From positions 791,504-855,503 of the forward strand of contig JADJOZ010000001.1 in assembly GCA_016713525.1 (NCBI GenBank): 64,000 nucleotides of DNA. The letters run 5' to 3'. Position numbers and translations under genes: made by a program. Numbering within the stretch: position 1 is the stretch's first letter; every line of letters starts with the position of its first letter. Below, one piece after another: positions 37,701 to 48,389 of the stretch. Source of the stretch: Bacteroidota bacterium. Lineage in GTDB: Bacteria; Bacteroidota; Bacteroidia; AKYH767-A; OLB10. The notes under the pieces are model-generated. The model was not told the DNA's origin and searched no databases. It saw nothing but the letters and a program-made list of their open reading frames with translations.

Positions 37701-39074
37701 ATGGATCCAATTGCAATTTTTGTTTTTCTCATCGCCGGTCTGTTGATCGGAGGAATAATCGGGTGGTATTATGCCAAATCGAAGTTTAATTATGTATCAC
37801 CTTTTTCAGTGGAGGAATATGTTTCAATGAGCAATGATAAGCTCGTCCTGGAACAAAAGGTGAATGATTTACGGACAGCAGTGGAAGATTTTAAACGGGA
37901 ATCATATACAAGCCGTGAAAAAGCAACCTCTTTCAACATTGAGATTTCCCGGTTGGAAACCGTAAATAAAGGGTTGTCAGAAAAGCTGGATAGTCAGAAG
38001 GCAGAATTAGAAGATCTGCATAAAAAAATTAGAGAACAATTTGAGAATATTGCCAGCAAAATTATTTTCGATAATTCACGCATGATTCAGCAACAGCATT
38101 CAGATAAGCTTACAGATATTCTGAATCCTTTGAAAGAAAAAATTGATAAGTTTGAATCTACTGTAAGTACCACTCATAAAGAAAGTATACGGGAGAATCA
38201 ATCGCTGAAGGAGCAATTGAAATTATTGCAGGAGATGAATAAAAGTATTGGGGATGAAGCCCGTAATTTAACTGCTGCTTTAAAAGGACAGGTAAAAACT
38301 CAAGGAAACTGGGGTGAAGTAATTCTGGAAACCATTTTGGAACGTTCGGGATTGGTAAAGGACAGAGAATACACTGTGCAATCGAGTATGACTTCTGATG
38401 AAGGCCGCAGACTCCAGCCCGATGTTTTAATTCGTTTACCGGAAAATAAAACCATCATCATTGATTCCAAAGTATCACTGGTAGCTTATGAAAGATATGC
38501 CAATGCTGATACACCTGAAGAACGTGCACTGGCAATTAAAGAACATATAATATCTTTAAGAAGACATATCAAAGGGTTGGGTGAGAAGAAATATCAGCAA
38601 CTGTATGATATCAAAACACTCGACTTCGTACTGCTGTTTATGCCTATTGAGCCTGCTTTTTCAGCAGCAATTCAACACGATCCTGAATTATTTAATGAAG
38701 CCTTTGAGCACAATATTGTAATTGTAAGCACATCTACTTTATTGGCTACTCTACGAACCATAGCACATTTATGGAAGCTGGAATATCAGAATAAAAATGC
38801 ACTGGAAATTGCTCGTCAGGGAGGAGCACTGTATGATAAGTTTGTAGGTTTGCTGGCAGATTTTGAAAAGGTGGGTGATCAGATTGAGATGTCTCATCGC
38901 AGTTGGGAATCTGCTAAGAATAAATTAGCTACAGGTAAAGGAAATTTGATTAATGCTGTGCAGAAGATAAAAAATCTGGGGGCTAATGCATCCAAATCAA
39001 TACCTGCAAATTACCTGTATGATAAGTTAACTTCTGATGATGATGAGCAATTATTACCTGAAAACAAATCATGA
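37701..39074 (+). CDS. rmuC: DNA recombination protein RmuC
   Basis: A 457-residue protein. An N-terminal membrane helix (FVFLIAGLLIGGIIGWYYA) is followed by a long coiled coil (residues ~40-180) and then the RmuC nuclease-like domain with QGNWGEVILETILERSGL, IIIDSKVSLVAYERY and DFVLLFMPIEPAF. RmuC limits inversions and is a predicted nuclease. It overlaps the GWxTD gene by four bases. Confidence 0.95.
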   Translation: MDPIAIFVFLIAGLLIGGIIGWYYAKSKFNYVSPFSVEEYVSMSNDKLVLEQKVNDLRTAVEDFKRESYTSREKATSFNIEISRLETVNKGLSEKLDSQKAELEDLHKKIREQFENIASKIIFDNSRMIQQQHSDKLTDILNPLKEKIDKFESTVSTTHKESIRENQSLKEQLKLLQEMNKSIGDEARNLTAALKGQVKTQGNWGEVILETILERSGLVKDREYTVQSSMTSDEGRRLQPDVLIRLPENKTIIIDSKVSLVAYERYANADTPEERALAIKEHIISLRRHIKGLGEKKYQQLYDIKTLDFVLLFMPIEPAFSAAIQHDPELFNEAFEHNIVIVSTSTLLATLRTIAHLWKLEYQNKNALEIARQGGALYDKFVGLLADFEKVGDQIEMSHRSWESAKNKLATGKGNLINAVQKIKNLGANASKSIPANYLYDKLTSDDDEQLLPENKS

Positions 39075-40214
39075 AAGAATATTTGCGGCTGATAACTGTT
39101 ATTGTACTTGTTTCCTGCTCGGGGAGCAAAAAGCTGAGTAATCAGAATCTGGCATATTTAGTCGCTCCGGGTTTAAATTTCATTTATCCCGACTACAAAG
39201 TTTACAATCTGAAAGGTGATAGCTGTCGTGTATTTTTCAGTCTGGATGCTTCAGAGCTCCTTTTTATGAAAGCTGATGATTCATTAGGTTTTATGGCTGA
39301 GTATGGCTTTACATATGAGTTGTTTCGTGATTATGAATCGAAGCAGCTATTGGATTCAGGTCAGATCAATTTTGTGCTTCAGCAACCAACGGATTCATTA
39401 AGCAAGGCAACCGGGTATTTTGATGTTCATGCCCCTGATAGTTCCAATTATGTTTTAAATATTTTACTAACCGATTTTAATCGCAGGCAGGCAGTAGGGG
39501 GTTTTATTACCATTGACAGGACCGGTCAGCAATCACCGGATAATTTTATTGCTATTGACATGCGTACCGGAAAGCCAATGGTTTCTTCTTTAACTGACAG
39601 GGAGCAAAGAATCAGAATTCTTCCTTCTGAAAATGAAAACCGGAAACTGTATGTGAGATATTTTAAAAACAGATATGGATTGACTTCGCCACCATTTGGT
39701 AATGATTTGACGAAGCCTTTAAGTTATTCTTCTGATGGGTTTCAACTGCTTGACGTAGCCAACCGGGAAGAATATATTCTTGATAAGCCTGGTATTTATC
39801 ATTTTCAATACGATACGATGATTAAAGAAGGATTCACAATATTTCGTTTTGATGAAGATTTTCCAAAGCTTACCGATGCTGCCAGTTTAATAGAGTCAAT
39901 AAGGTTTTTAACCACCCGGGAGGAATTTGATAAAATCAGCAATAGTAAAAACCAGAAACAGGCTGTCGATGAATTTTGGTTGAAGATGGCTGGAAACAGA
40001 GAGCGGGCACGGGTTTTGATTCGAAATTATTATTCGAGGGTACAGTTGCAGTCAGAACTATTCGTATGGTCCGCTGAATTTTACCTTTGATAAACTTTTT
40101 AATCCTTTTACCAATAACGATTATAAACTGCGCAGAAGTAATTATTATGAAATGCCGTGGTATCGTGCAGTAGATTCGTGGAGGGATGGCAGAGTTGTAA
40201 ATGAAAATAACTAA
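39071..40214 (+). CDS. GWxTD-family lipoprotein with the core motif deleted and frame broken
   Basis: Starts with a lipoprotein signal (LRLITVIVLVSCSGSKK). The body and the end (FNPFTNNDYKLRRS ... WYRAVDSWRDGR) match GWxTD proteins of Bacteroidota. In the family, RVxxAN is followed by a segment with the name-giving GWxTDRG motif. Here NYYSRVQ runs straight into a different frame reading QNYSYGPLNFTF around nt 40045-40060, so roughly 40 residues are missing and the frame is off by two bases. The shifted frame stops at 40212-40214, overlapping the rlmB start, so the C-terminus is authentic. Real deletion or assembly error. Confidence 0.72.
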
Positions 40215-40987
40215 TGAGACAATTTAATGAACGTCCGTCTGTTGAACGTGACGATGAGATGATGATATTTGGAATCAGGCCGGTTATAGAAGCCATTGAT
40301 TCAGGAAAAGAAGTGGAGCGAATTTTCATTCAGCGCGATTTGAATAATCCGCTCATTCGAGAGCTTAAAGATTTGTTAAAACAACAAAACATTGTGTATA
40401 CTGCAGTACCGGTTGAAAAACTTAACCGGTTAACCCGAAAAACTCATCAGGGTGTGGTTTGCTATTTAAGCAACGTAACTTATCAGAAAGTGGAAGATAT
40501 TGTTCCTGCCCTTTTTGAACGTGAAAAATTTCCACTGTTACTCATGCTTGACCGGATTACGGATGTCAGGAATTTTGGTGCTATTTGCAGAACTGCCGAA
40601 TGTTTTGATGTTGATGCTGTCATAATCCCTCAGCGGGGTGGTGCATTGGTTACCGGTGATGCCGTTAAAGCATCAGCAGGAGCACTCAACAGAATCACAC
40701 TGTGCAGAGAATTTAACCTGAAGAGCACTATTGACTATTTAAGTGAGTCAGGTTTTACAATTATTGGATGCACTGAAAAGGGTAATTTGCCGGTGTATCA
40801 GGGAGATTTCGATTGTCCTGTGTGTATAATTATGGGATCTGAAGAAGATGGCATTTCACCTGAGTATTTAAAAAAATGCAATAGCCAGTTAAAAATCCCG
40901 ATCCTGGGCAAAACAGCTTCTTTGAATGTGTCAGTTGCAGCAGGTATGATTTTATATGAAGCTATCAGACAACGTTTGAATAAATAG
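40214..40987 (+). CDS. rlmB: 23S rRNA (guanosine-2'-O-)-methyltransferase RlmB (TrmH family)
   Basis: A 257-residue SPOUT methyltransferase. The N-terminal substrate-binding domain has FGIRPVIEAIDSGKEVERIF. The SPOUT core shows motif 1 NFGAICRTAECF, motif 2 IIMGSEEDGISPEYL and motif 3 ASLNVSVAAGMILYEA with the knot. RlmB methylates G2251 (E. coli numbering) in the peptidyl-transferase P loop. The start codon overlaps the GWxTD gene stop (TAATG). Confidence 0.93.
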   Translation: MRQFNERPSVERDDEMMIFGIRPVIEAIDSGKEVERIFIQRDLNNPLIRELKDLLKQQNIVYTAVPVEKLNRLTRKTHQGVVCYLSNVTYQKVEDIVPALFEREKFPLLLMLDRITDVRNFGAICRTAECFDVDAVIIPQRGGALVTGDAVKASAGALNRITLCREFNLKSTIDYLSESGFTIIGCTEKGNLPVYQGDFDCPVCIIMGSEEDGISPEYLKKCNSQLKIPILGKTASLNVSVAAGMILYEAIRQRLNK

Positions 40988-40993
40988 TCAATT

Positions 40994-42938
40994 ATGAATA
41001 TCGGTAATTTACAGCAAAGCGATCGAACTCCGTTTTTATTGGTTGTAATTTTAGGTGTTGCTGCTTATTTGAGATTGCATGGTTTAACCGGATTCTCACT
41101 TTCTAATGATGAGCTGAGTGCCATATCGAGATTGCGATTTGACAGTCTGAAAGATGTTATTTTATTTGGAGTTTATCCCGATTTTCATCCTGCAGGTGTT
41201 CAGGTGTTTCTTTACTATTGGACCAAATTATTTGGAAGTTCTGAATTTATAATCAGATTTCCATTTGCCATAGCAGGGGTTGGGGCTGTTTACTTACTGT
41301 ATAGAACCGGTAAAATCTGGTTCAATCAAAGTACCGCCTTGCTGGCAGCAGCTTCATTGGCTGTGTTGGAGTATCCGGTGCTTTATAGCCAGATTGCCCG
41401 TCCCTATAGTTCAGGATTATTTTTTAGTATGCTGGCCATTTATTGCTGGTCGGCTTTCTTTAAAAGTGCTGCTGATAATCCGGAAAATAAGAAAGTAATT
41501 TACGGATATCTTACGGGTTTTGTTATTGCTGTGAGTGCATGTATGTACAACCACTATTTTAGTTTTATTACTGCCGGATTGTATTGTTTGGCAGGATTAT
41601 TTTTGGTCAGAAAAAATACTTTGATACCTTATTTACTGGCGGGAGTTGCAATTGTTTTATTGTATTTGCCACACTACAATTTATTTATGCATCAATTGGC
41701 AAAAGGTGGAGTAGGAGGTGCGGATGGATGGCTTGGACCACCTAAAAGTGATGCTTTCGTAAAATACCTGGAGTTTGTTTTTAATGATTCCCGGCAATTG
41801 CTGATTTTGTTTTCCATGATCATGAGTGGAACAATATTACTTTACAAAAAAGGAGATAAGGGTTACCAGATTTCACTTCCTCGCACTGTTTTTTTTCCTG
41901 ACTCCATTTGCAATCGCCTACTTCTATTCTATTTATAGAAATCCGGTTTTTCAACACTCCGTGCTATTATTCTCATTTCCGTTTTTATTATTATTTATAT
42001 TTTCTTTTATACCGGACAATACCAAAGGATTAACGGCTGCTTTTCTAACGGTTATCATTTTAGCCGGAGGTGCTTACAGTACTGTTAAAGAGAAAAAATA
42101 CTATTCAACGCCGCATTTCAGCGAATTCCGTGGAATAGCAAAACGAATGCAGGAAACAGATATCAAATATGATTCTGAAAACATCGATAAAGTTGTAAAT
42201 GTTTTTCATCCATATTATTTACAATATTATCTTGATATTCTTAAACACCAAACCGACTTTAAAATTACTTCAGTAATGAATGATTCTGAAGTCAAATTAT
42301 TAAACAGACTTGTAACGGAAAGCCGTAAAAACTATCTTTTATTTGCTTTCTCCAACACCTACGATGATCCGGCAATTGATGCTTTGATAAGAACGCAATT
42401 TCCTTTTATTATTGAAAGAGATTCGTTTTTTAATTCCGGTTTGCGTTTATATTCAAAAGACAAAAACGGTATGGTGTGGAATGCACTACCCGATGCAGTT
42501 TTGTCGTATGGTTTTGAAACCGGGGAATGGAATGATGAATCACGATTTCGGGATAGTAATTCAGTTGCTACCGGAAATTATGCAATCAGAATTGATTCTG
42601 CAAATGAATTTGGTCCCGGGTTGTTTCGAAAACTAAATGAGTTAAAAGTAGTCGCAGGAAGTACTATAGATATCGGCATAAAAGCTATGAGCCAAGATTC
42701 GATCACAGGAGCAAAGTTTGTAGTGAGCATTGATAAAAACAATGAAACCATTTTTTGGCAAGCATCAGACTTCGACAGGTATTTGTCGGAGCCAGGAAAG
42801 TGGTCAACGGTTGTAATGCATTTCGATATGCCAGTTAAGCTTTCCGGGGATGAAACAATAAAAATTTATTGTTGGAATGAGAAGCGTAAACAGGTTTACA
42901 TTGATGATTTCAAAATGAATATTTATTTTCCCCGCTGA
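40994..42938 (+). CDS. GT39-like membrane glycosyltransferase (one frameshift)
   Basis: A polytopic protein resembling the ArnT/PMT glycosyltransferase group. It has an N-terminal helix followed by the acidic motif in FSLSNDELSAISRLRF, about ten further helices and a C-terminal soluble beta domain (FETGEWNDESRF ... YIDDFKMNIYF). The frame changes between 41846 and 41873. Removing one base, in the A6 run or in GGG, joins LLYKK to VTRFHFLALFFFLTPF and gives 647 residues. This is the only break that looks like an extra base rather than a lost one. It probably uses polyprenyl-linked sugars; acceptor unknown. Its 3' end overlaps the convergent amidohydrolase by 16 bp. Confidence 0.8.
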
Positions 42939-44586
42939 TATACTTTTACACCACCCACATAAGTTGCATTTACTTTAAGTTGGTATAATTCAGATTCATC
43001 AGCGGTCATTAGATCTTCATCAAAAATTACAAAGTCAGCCATTTTGCCCTTTTCAAGAGAACCGGTTTCGTTTTCATTAAAACCTGCATAAGCAGCCCAA
43101 ATTGTCATTGCCCTCAAAGCTTCTTCTCTTGTTAAGGCATCTTCTTTTTGAAAGCCACCTTCTGGAAACGATTTCTGATCTTTTCTGGTCACAGCAGCAT
43201 GAAATCCAAATAATGGATTGATATGTTCAACAGGGAAATCACTGCCAGCAGCAATTACTCCTGTGGCCTTATAAAGTTTTTGATAGGCATAGGCATATTT
43301 TACTCTTTCGGCACCTAGGCGGTCAGCTGCCCAATACATGTCTGATGTAGCATGAACCGGTTGTACACTTGGAATTATTTTATTTTTGTGTAACGAACCA
43401 CATCATCTTTATGAATAACCTGTGCATGTTCAATTCTCCACCGGTGATCATTTACGCCACCCACGTATTTTTCATAAATTTTAAGCATCAACCGATGTGA
43501 TGAATCTCCAATGCAATGGGTGTTTAATTGAAAACCCATCGCAGCAATAACTCTGGCAATACTATCTAAATACTCCGGTGTATGAATCAGAAATCCATAG
43601 TGACCGGGTTGATCGCTGTAGGGTTCCAATAAACATGCTCCTCGGGAGCCTAATGCACCATCGGCATAAAGTTTAAAACTTTGAACCGACAAGGATGAAG
43701 TTTTGATTTTACCGTTCTTTGCATAAATTGATGCTTCTTCCGGAGACGCCATCACATTCATGCGCATTTTTAGAGTATCACTTTTCTGTAGTGAATCAAT
43801 TAATTGAATCAATGACCAGGGTAAGCCACTGTTTTCAATTCCTGCATCAGTAACAGAAGTAAGTCCAACCGCAAAACAGTCTTGCTGAGCCTGAAGCAAG
43901 GCTTGAATCTGATTTTCTTTGCTAATCGGCGGAATGGCTTTGTAAACAATATCTACCGCAGCATCGAGTAATATTCCGGTCAGTCGCCCGTTCTTTTTTT
44001 CAATTATGCCACCTGAAATAGTAGTGGCTGCAGTTATTCCTGCAATATCAAGTGCCTTTTGATTTACCAGCGCAGCATGTCCGTCTATTCTTAACAGGAA
44101 TACAGGTGTATCCGGAAAAAGTAAGTCCAGTTTTGTTTTATCGGGATAGCTTTTAATATCCCAATCATTTTGATCCCAACCGCGACCAAATATCCAGCCA
44201 TTACGAATAGCATACTTATTAGCAATTAACGTATCAATTACCGCATCGAAAGTAGTGGTTCCCAGCAACCAGATTTTACCCAGGTCACTTCCATATCCGT
44301 AAAAATGACAATGAGCATCTTGTAGTCCCGGATACACAAATTTGCCGTTCAGGTCTATTCTTTTTGTTGCCTCATATTTTTTTACAGATGCATCAGAACC
44401 AATTTCAAGAATTGCCCCATTCAACACAGCAAATGCTGTAGCTTTGGTAAAATGATTGTTCAAGGTATAAACAACTCCATTATAATAAATAGCATCTGCC
44501 TTTGGTTTTGTATCAGTTCCACATCCTGCCAAAGCAATCGTGAAGCAAGTTAACCACAGAACACTCAGTTGATATAATTTGTGCAT
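42923..44586 (-). CDS. Amidohydrolase family (YtcJ-like) lipoprotein (one frameshift)
   Basis: Begins with a lipoprotein signal (LWLTCFTIALAGC). It has the amidohydrolase-3 metal motif in GLQDAHCHFYGYG, then WRIEHAQ, and after repair GSDFPVEHINPLFGFHAAV. The frame breaks in the T-runs 43378-43387; one more base joins YTKIK to IIPSVQPVHATSDMYWAADR, giving 554 residues. YtcJ-like enzymes hydrolyse diverse amides; substrate unknown. The next upstream gene on the strand is an SDR, 6 bp away. Confidence 0.87.
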
Positions 44587-44592
44587 TAGCTT

Positions 44593-45354
44593 TTAATTTG
44601 TGTTTTTAAGAAAATTGGATGTGTTTGCCTGAGCCAGTGGTGTTATAATAATATCATTCAACACCACGTGGGCCGGTCTGCTCGCAGCGAAATATATTAC
44701 TTCGGCAATATCTTCCGGTTTCAGAGGTTCATATCCTTTGTACACCTGTGCTGCTTTGTCGGCATCACCTTTGAACCTGACAATGGAGAATTCTGTTTCT
44801 GCGGCACCTGGATTAATGGCAGTAACTTTAATTCCAAATGGTAATAGATCAATCCGCATCGACTTTGAAAGCGCATCTACTGCGTGCTTGGTTGCACAAT
44901 ACACATTGCCTTTTGCGTAAGCTTCTTTTCCGGCTATGGATCCAATATTGATTATATGTCCGCTTTTTCTTTCCGTCATAAATGGCAAAATTGCTTTGGT
45001 GACATAAAGTAGTCCTTTTACATTAGTGTCAATCATTGTTTCCCAATCACTCAGCTCACCATCCTGAATAGCTGCAAGTCCCGATGCAAGGCCCGCATTA
45101 TTCACCAGCACATCAATTTTTTTCCATTCATGGGGAAGTGATTGAATGGCAGCAACAACTTCTTCATTATTGCGGACATCAAATGATAATGTAAAGACTC
45201 TGGTTTCGTATGTATTTATTATTTCTTCTTCCAGTTGATCGAGTCGCGCCTGGCGCCTGCCGGTAATAATTACATCCCAGCCGAATTGTGCAAATTTTAT
45301 TGCTGTTGCCTTTCCAAAACCTGCTGTTGCTCCCGTAATAAATGCTATTGCCAT
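44593..45354 (-). CDS. SDR family oxidoreductase (YdfG-like)
   Basis: A 253-residue classical SDR with the NADP-binding FITGATAGFGKATA, the NNAG motif (VLVNNAGLASG) and catalytic YxxxK in VYCATKHAVDALS. The sequence INPGAAETEFSIVRF resembles the YdfG/serine 3-dehydrogenase subgroup acting on 3-hydroxy acids. It sits between the amino acid permease and the amidohydrolase, which would fit amino acid or amide catabolism, but the link is only positional. Confidence 0.9.
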   Translation of the reverse strand: MAIAFITGATAGFGKATAIKFAQFGWDVIITGRRQARLDQLEEEIINTYETRVFTLSFDVRNNEEVVAAIQSLPHEWKKIDVLVNNAGLASGLAAIQDGELSDWETMIDTNVKGLLYVTKAILPFMTERKSGHIINIGSIAGKEAYAKGNVYCATKHAVDALSKSMRIDLLPFGIKVTAINPGAAETEFSIVRFKGDADKAAQVYKGYEPLKPEDIAEVIYFAASRPAHVVLNDIIITPLAQANTSNFLKNTN

Positions 45355-45379
45355 GGTATTAAAATTAATTGAAATGATA

Positions 45380-47091
45380 TTATGATTGTAATCGGGCTTT
45401 GTTTAGTTTACTATTTTTATAACTGAATCCGAAATATATAATCAAGCCGGCTATAAGCCAGATAGTGAACCCAATCCAGTTTTTAAGATGAATTTGTGCC
45501 ATCAGATAGAGGCAGGTTAGAATTCCCAGTACTGGTATCAGAGAAAGATTTCTCACTGCACTATAGAACGCAAGTATTGCGAAAACGATAAAGAAAATAA
45601 ACATGGGAATAGCTTCCACATTGTGAAGTGGATTTAAATTCTCATGAGCCCATTCTCGTTGATAAAATCCAACATAAACGGTAGTAATCAGATACAGAAC
45701 TGGTACAATAAATTTTCCATTAATAAAAGGTACTCTGAATTTACGTGGAAGATCGGTGTGCTTTTGTAACATTAATACACCACCGCAAACCAGAATGAAG
45801 GCAAACAAAGTTCCTATAGAACATAAATCAACAACAGTATTCATATCAATAAAGAAAATGGGGACACCAACTGTTAATCCGGTAATAATTGTTGCAAATC
45901 CCGGAGTACCATATTTAGGATGCACTCTTGAAAATGCTTTTGGCAACAAGCCATCTCGACTCATACTCATCCAAATGCGGGGTTGTCCCAGTTGAAATAC
46001 CAACAATACACTTGCCATTGCAACTACAGCGCTCACAGCAATTATTCCACTGATCCAGTCAAGTCCGAGCCGGCTAAAAACAAACGCCAATGGATCATCA
46101 ACAGCGAGTTCTGTATAGTTTACCATACCGGTTAATACCAGTGCAATCAGAATATAAAGTATGGTACATATTATAATCGCGTACATCATTCCCTTTGGAA
46201 GATCTCTTTGGGGATTGTGACATTCTTCCGCAGTAGTTGAAATAGCATCGAATCCGATATAGGCAAAAAATACGGCAGAAACACCTGCGAGAACACCACC
46301 TAATCCTTCCGGCATAAATGGTGTCCAGTTGTCGGTGTCGACATAAGAAATACCAAGTGCAATAACCATAATAACAACACTGACTTTAATTGCAACCATC
46401 AAATTGCTTGCATTCCGGGTTTCTTTAATGCCCCGGTAAACCAGCCAAGTGATAAGAATATTAATTACGAGAGCAGGGATATCCATAATGATTTTTATTC
46501 CTGCAACAGCGGGAGCCGAAATCCATGCCAGATATCCTTCGCTATTAAGTATGGTAGTGTCAGCAGGATTAGCAGCAGCACTTTCGAATGCGCGTTTCGC
46601 TGAAAAATAATCGATACCAGACCATGCAGGCAAATGTATTCCATCCGGAAATCCCAGTGCAGGTATGTGCAAATGAGTGAGCAGCGATGAGAAATATCCT
46701 GACCAGGAAATAGCAACTACAATGTTTCCGATTGCATACTCCATAATCAGGGCCCATCCAATTATCCATGCAAACAACTCCCCAAACGAAACGTAAGAGT
46801 AGGTATAAGCAGATCCCGAAACAGGAACCAAACTTGAAAACTCAGCATAACAGAAAGCTGCCAGGCTGCAGGCAATTGCGGTGAAAATGAAAAGCAAAAT
46901 AACTGCCGGACCACCATCGGCACTTGCTTTACCGATGGTACTGAAAATACCGGCGCCAATGATGGCGGCAATTCCAAATGCCGTCAGGTCACGTACACCA
47001 AGGTGTTTTTTAATTTTCCATGCACACTTTCATCACCTTCTTTAACTTGCTGAAGGATATCATGAATACTCTTTTTGCGAAATAAATTCAT
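45380..47091 (-). CDS. APC-superfamily amino acid permease (one frameshift)
   Basis: The N-terminus is reconstructed: the ATG at 47089-47091 opens MNLFRKKSIHDILQQ, then the frame breaks at the 6-base T-run 47006-47011. One more base gives KLKKHLGVRDLTAFGIAA and the signature IGAGIFSTIGKA, joining a 570-residue transporter with about 13 helices. The long form with late helices matches the cationic amino acid transporter (YfnA-like) branch. It imports amino acids with protons; specificity is not readable here. An annotation using only the intact frame would lose the first 65 residues. Confidence 0.9.
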
Positions 47092-47111
47092 AGGTGGAAG
47101 AAGTGATTAAA

Positions 47112-48389
47112 TTATTTGTTGGGTTTTGTAGTTAAGAGTAATGGAATCATACATAAGAATGGTAAAACGGGAACTTTATAGCGCACAATTGCACCCATCG
47201 ATGGTGTGGTTAATCCAATCAGCACAAAAACGCTGAAGGTAAAAAACATACAGAACATCAGCAGATTTTGATTTTTTACCACTGCATCCCATTTAATGGT
47301 AATAATTCCGTAAAGTAAAAATAACATGAGTATCGCATTTTCAATTCCTGCTACTGCAATCAGAAAACTATTGGCTTCCCATATGTAAGGGCGGGCTAAA
47401 ACTGCATAAAAAGCTGCGGGTATAGTGGTGAATATACTCGACCATTCAGGTGAAAATTCGGGTAACCGTATATAGCTGCCCATATCTTTTGGAAAAGCAT
47501 CGGCAAATGCTTCAAAATTCTGACGTTTCATTGCCAGAATATTTGCAGGATTAAATTCAGGAAGAATTAAATCAATGTTAAATACAAGGAGGATGCCGAT
47601 GCCGTAAATCAGCATATATTTTAATGGAGCATAACGATCATTGGTCATTTTTACCCAAGTAAATGCAAGTAAACAGGGAGTGATGAAAACCAACAGATAA
47701 GCTTTAATATGAATGAATAAAAAGCCGGCAAAGAACATTCCAGCCATATTCCCAAAGGAATTACTTACTGTAAGTAATCGTATGCAATGATATATTAACA
47801 TCCCCATCGCGAAAATTAATATGCTTTCTTTGGAGGCCATAGAAAGCCAGAACATAACACCAGGAATCAGAAAAATTACCAGAATGAGTAGCAGTGGTGC
47901 GATGTTGGTGAGTAATCGCATCGCTTTAAACAAGCCTATCAATCCCATGAATGATAAAAATGCAAAGAATACCACATGTACATTGTAAAAACCCTGGCTG
48001 AATAAACCGATAATAGCATTCAATCTGATAACTGTTCTGTTATCATTATAAACTACATCCATATTATTCCACCCTCTGATCTTACCATATTTTTCCATGA
48101 ATTCTTCATCATCATGAACACCAATTATCATCTTGACAAAATCGGCAGGGCTTTCGCGTACACTATTGGTTAGAATTTTGGAATTATTGAAAAGAGTCCA
48201 TGAATCACCACCACCATATCGACTTTGATATAGTTGACCTGCGAATATTCCGGCTCCAATCTTAAGGCAAAACAAAAGCACGAAAATGTACCGGTTTACC
48301 AGAGGATCACCAAACCAATTCCATTTCAGAATAATAAAACTGAAAATGGCTGTAAAACCTATCAAGAGAATCCATTCCATAAGTTGCAT
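47112..48389 (-). CDS. Uncharacterised polytopic membrane protein, tandem copy 1
   Basis: A 425-residue protein with ten or more membrane helices. Segments shared with the next upstream gene include DNRTVIRLNAIIGLFSQGFYNVHVVFFAFLS, a loop RPYIWEANS and the C-terminal GAIVRYKVPVLPFL. It looks like membrane glycosyltransferases or polymerases of surface glycan pathways, but I cannot name the family. Its start overlaps the stop of the neighbouring paralog by one base (TAATG). Confidence 0.72.
   Translation of the reverse strand: MQLMEWILLIGFTAIFSFIILKWNWFGDPLVNRYIFVLLFCLKIGAGIFAGQLYQSRYGGGDSWTLFNNSKILTNSVRESPADFVKMIIGVHDDEEFMEKYGKIRGWNNMDVVYNDNRTVIRLNAIIGLFSQGFYNVHVVFFAFLSFMGLIGLFKAMRLLTNIAPLLLILVIFLIPGVMFWLSMASKESILIFAMGMLIYHCIRLLTVSNSFGNMAGMFFAGFLFIHIKAYLLVFITPCLLAFTWVKMTNDRYAPLKYMLIYGIGILLVFNIDLILPEFNPANILAMKRQNFEAFADAFPKDMGSYIRLPEFSPEWSSIFTTIPAAFYAVLARPYIWEANSFLIAVAGIENAILMLFLLYGIITIKWDAVVKNQNLLMFCMFFTFSVFVLIGLTTPSMGAIVRYKVPVLPFLCMIPLLLTTKPNK

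Noticed and set aside
41826..42938. Separate second gene for the C-terminal half of the GT39-like protein
   Set aside because: Its GTG start lies inside the first frame and the halves rejoin into one normal-length GT39-like protein after a one-base correction.
45380..46897. Amino acid permease starting at 46897
   Set aside because: That start would lose the first helix and the GAGIFSTIGKA signature, which is encoded upstream once the 47006-47011 break is repaired.
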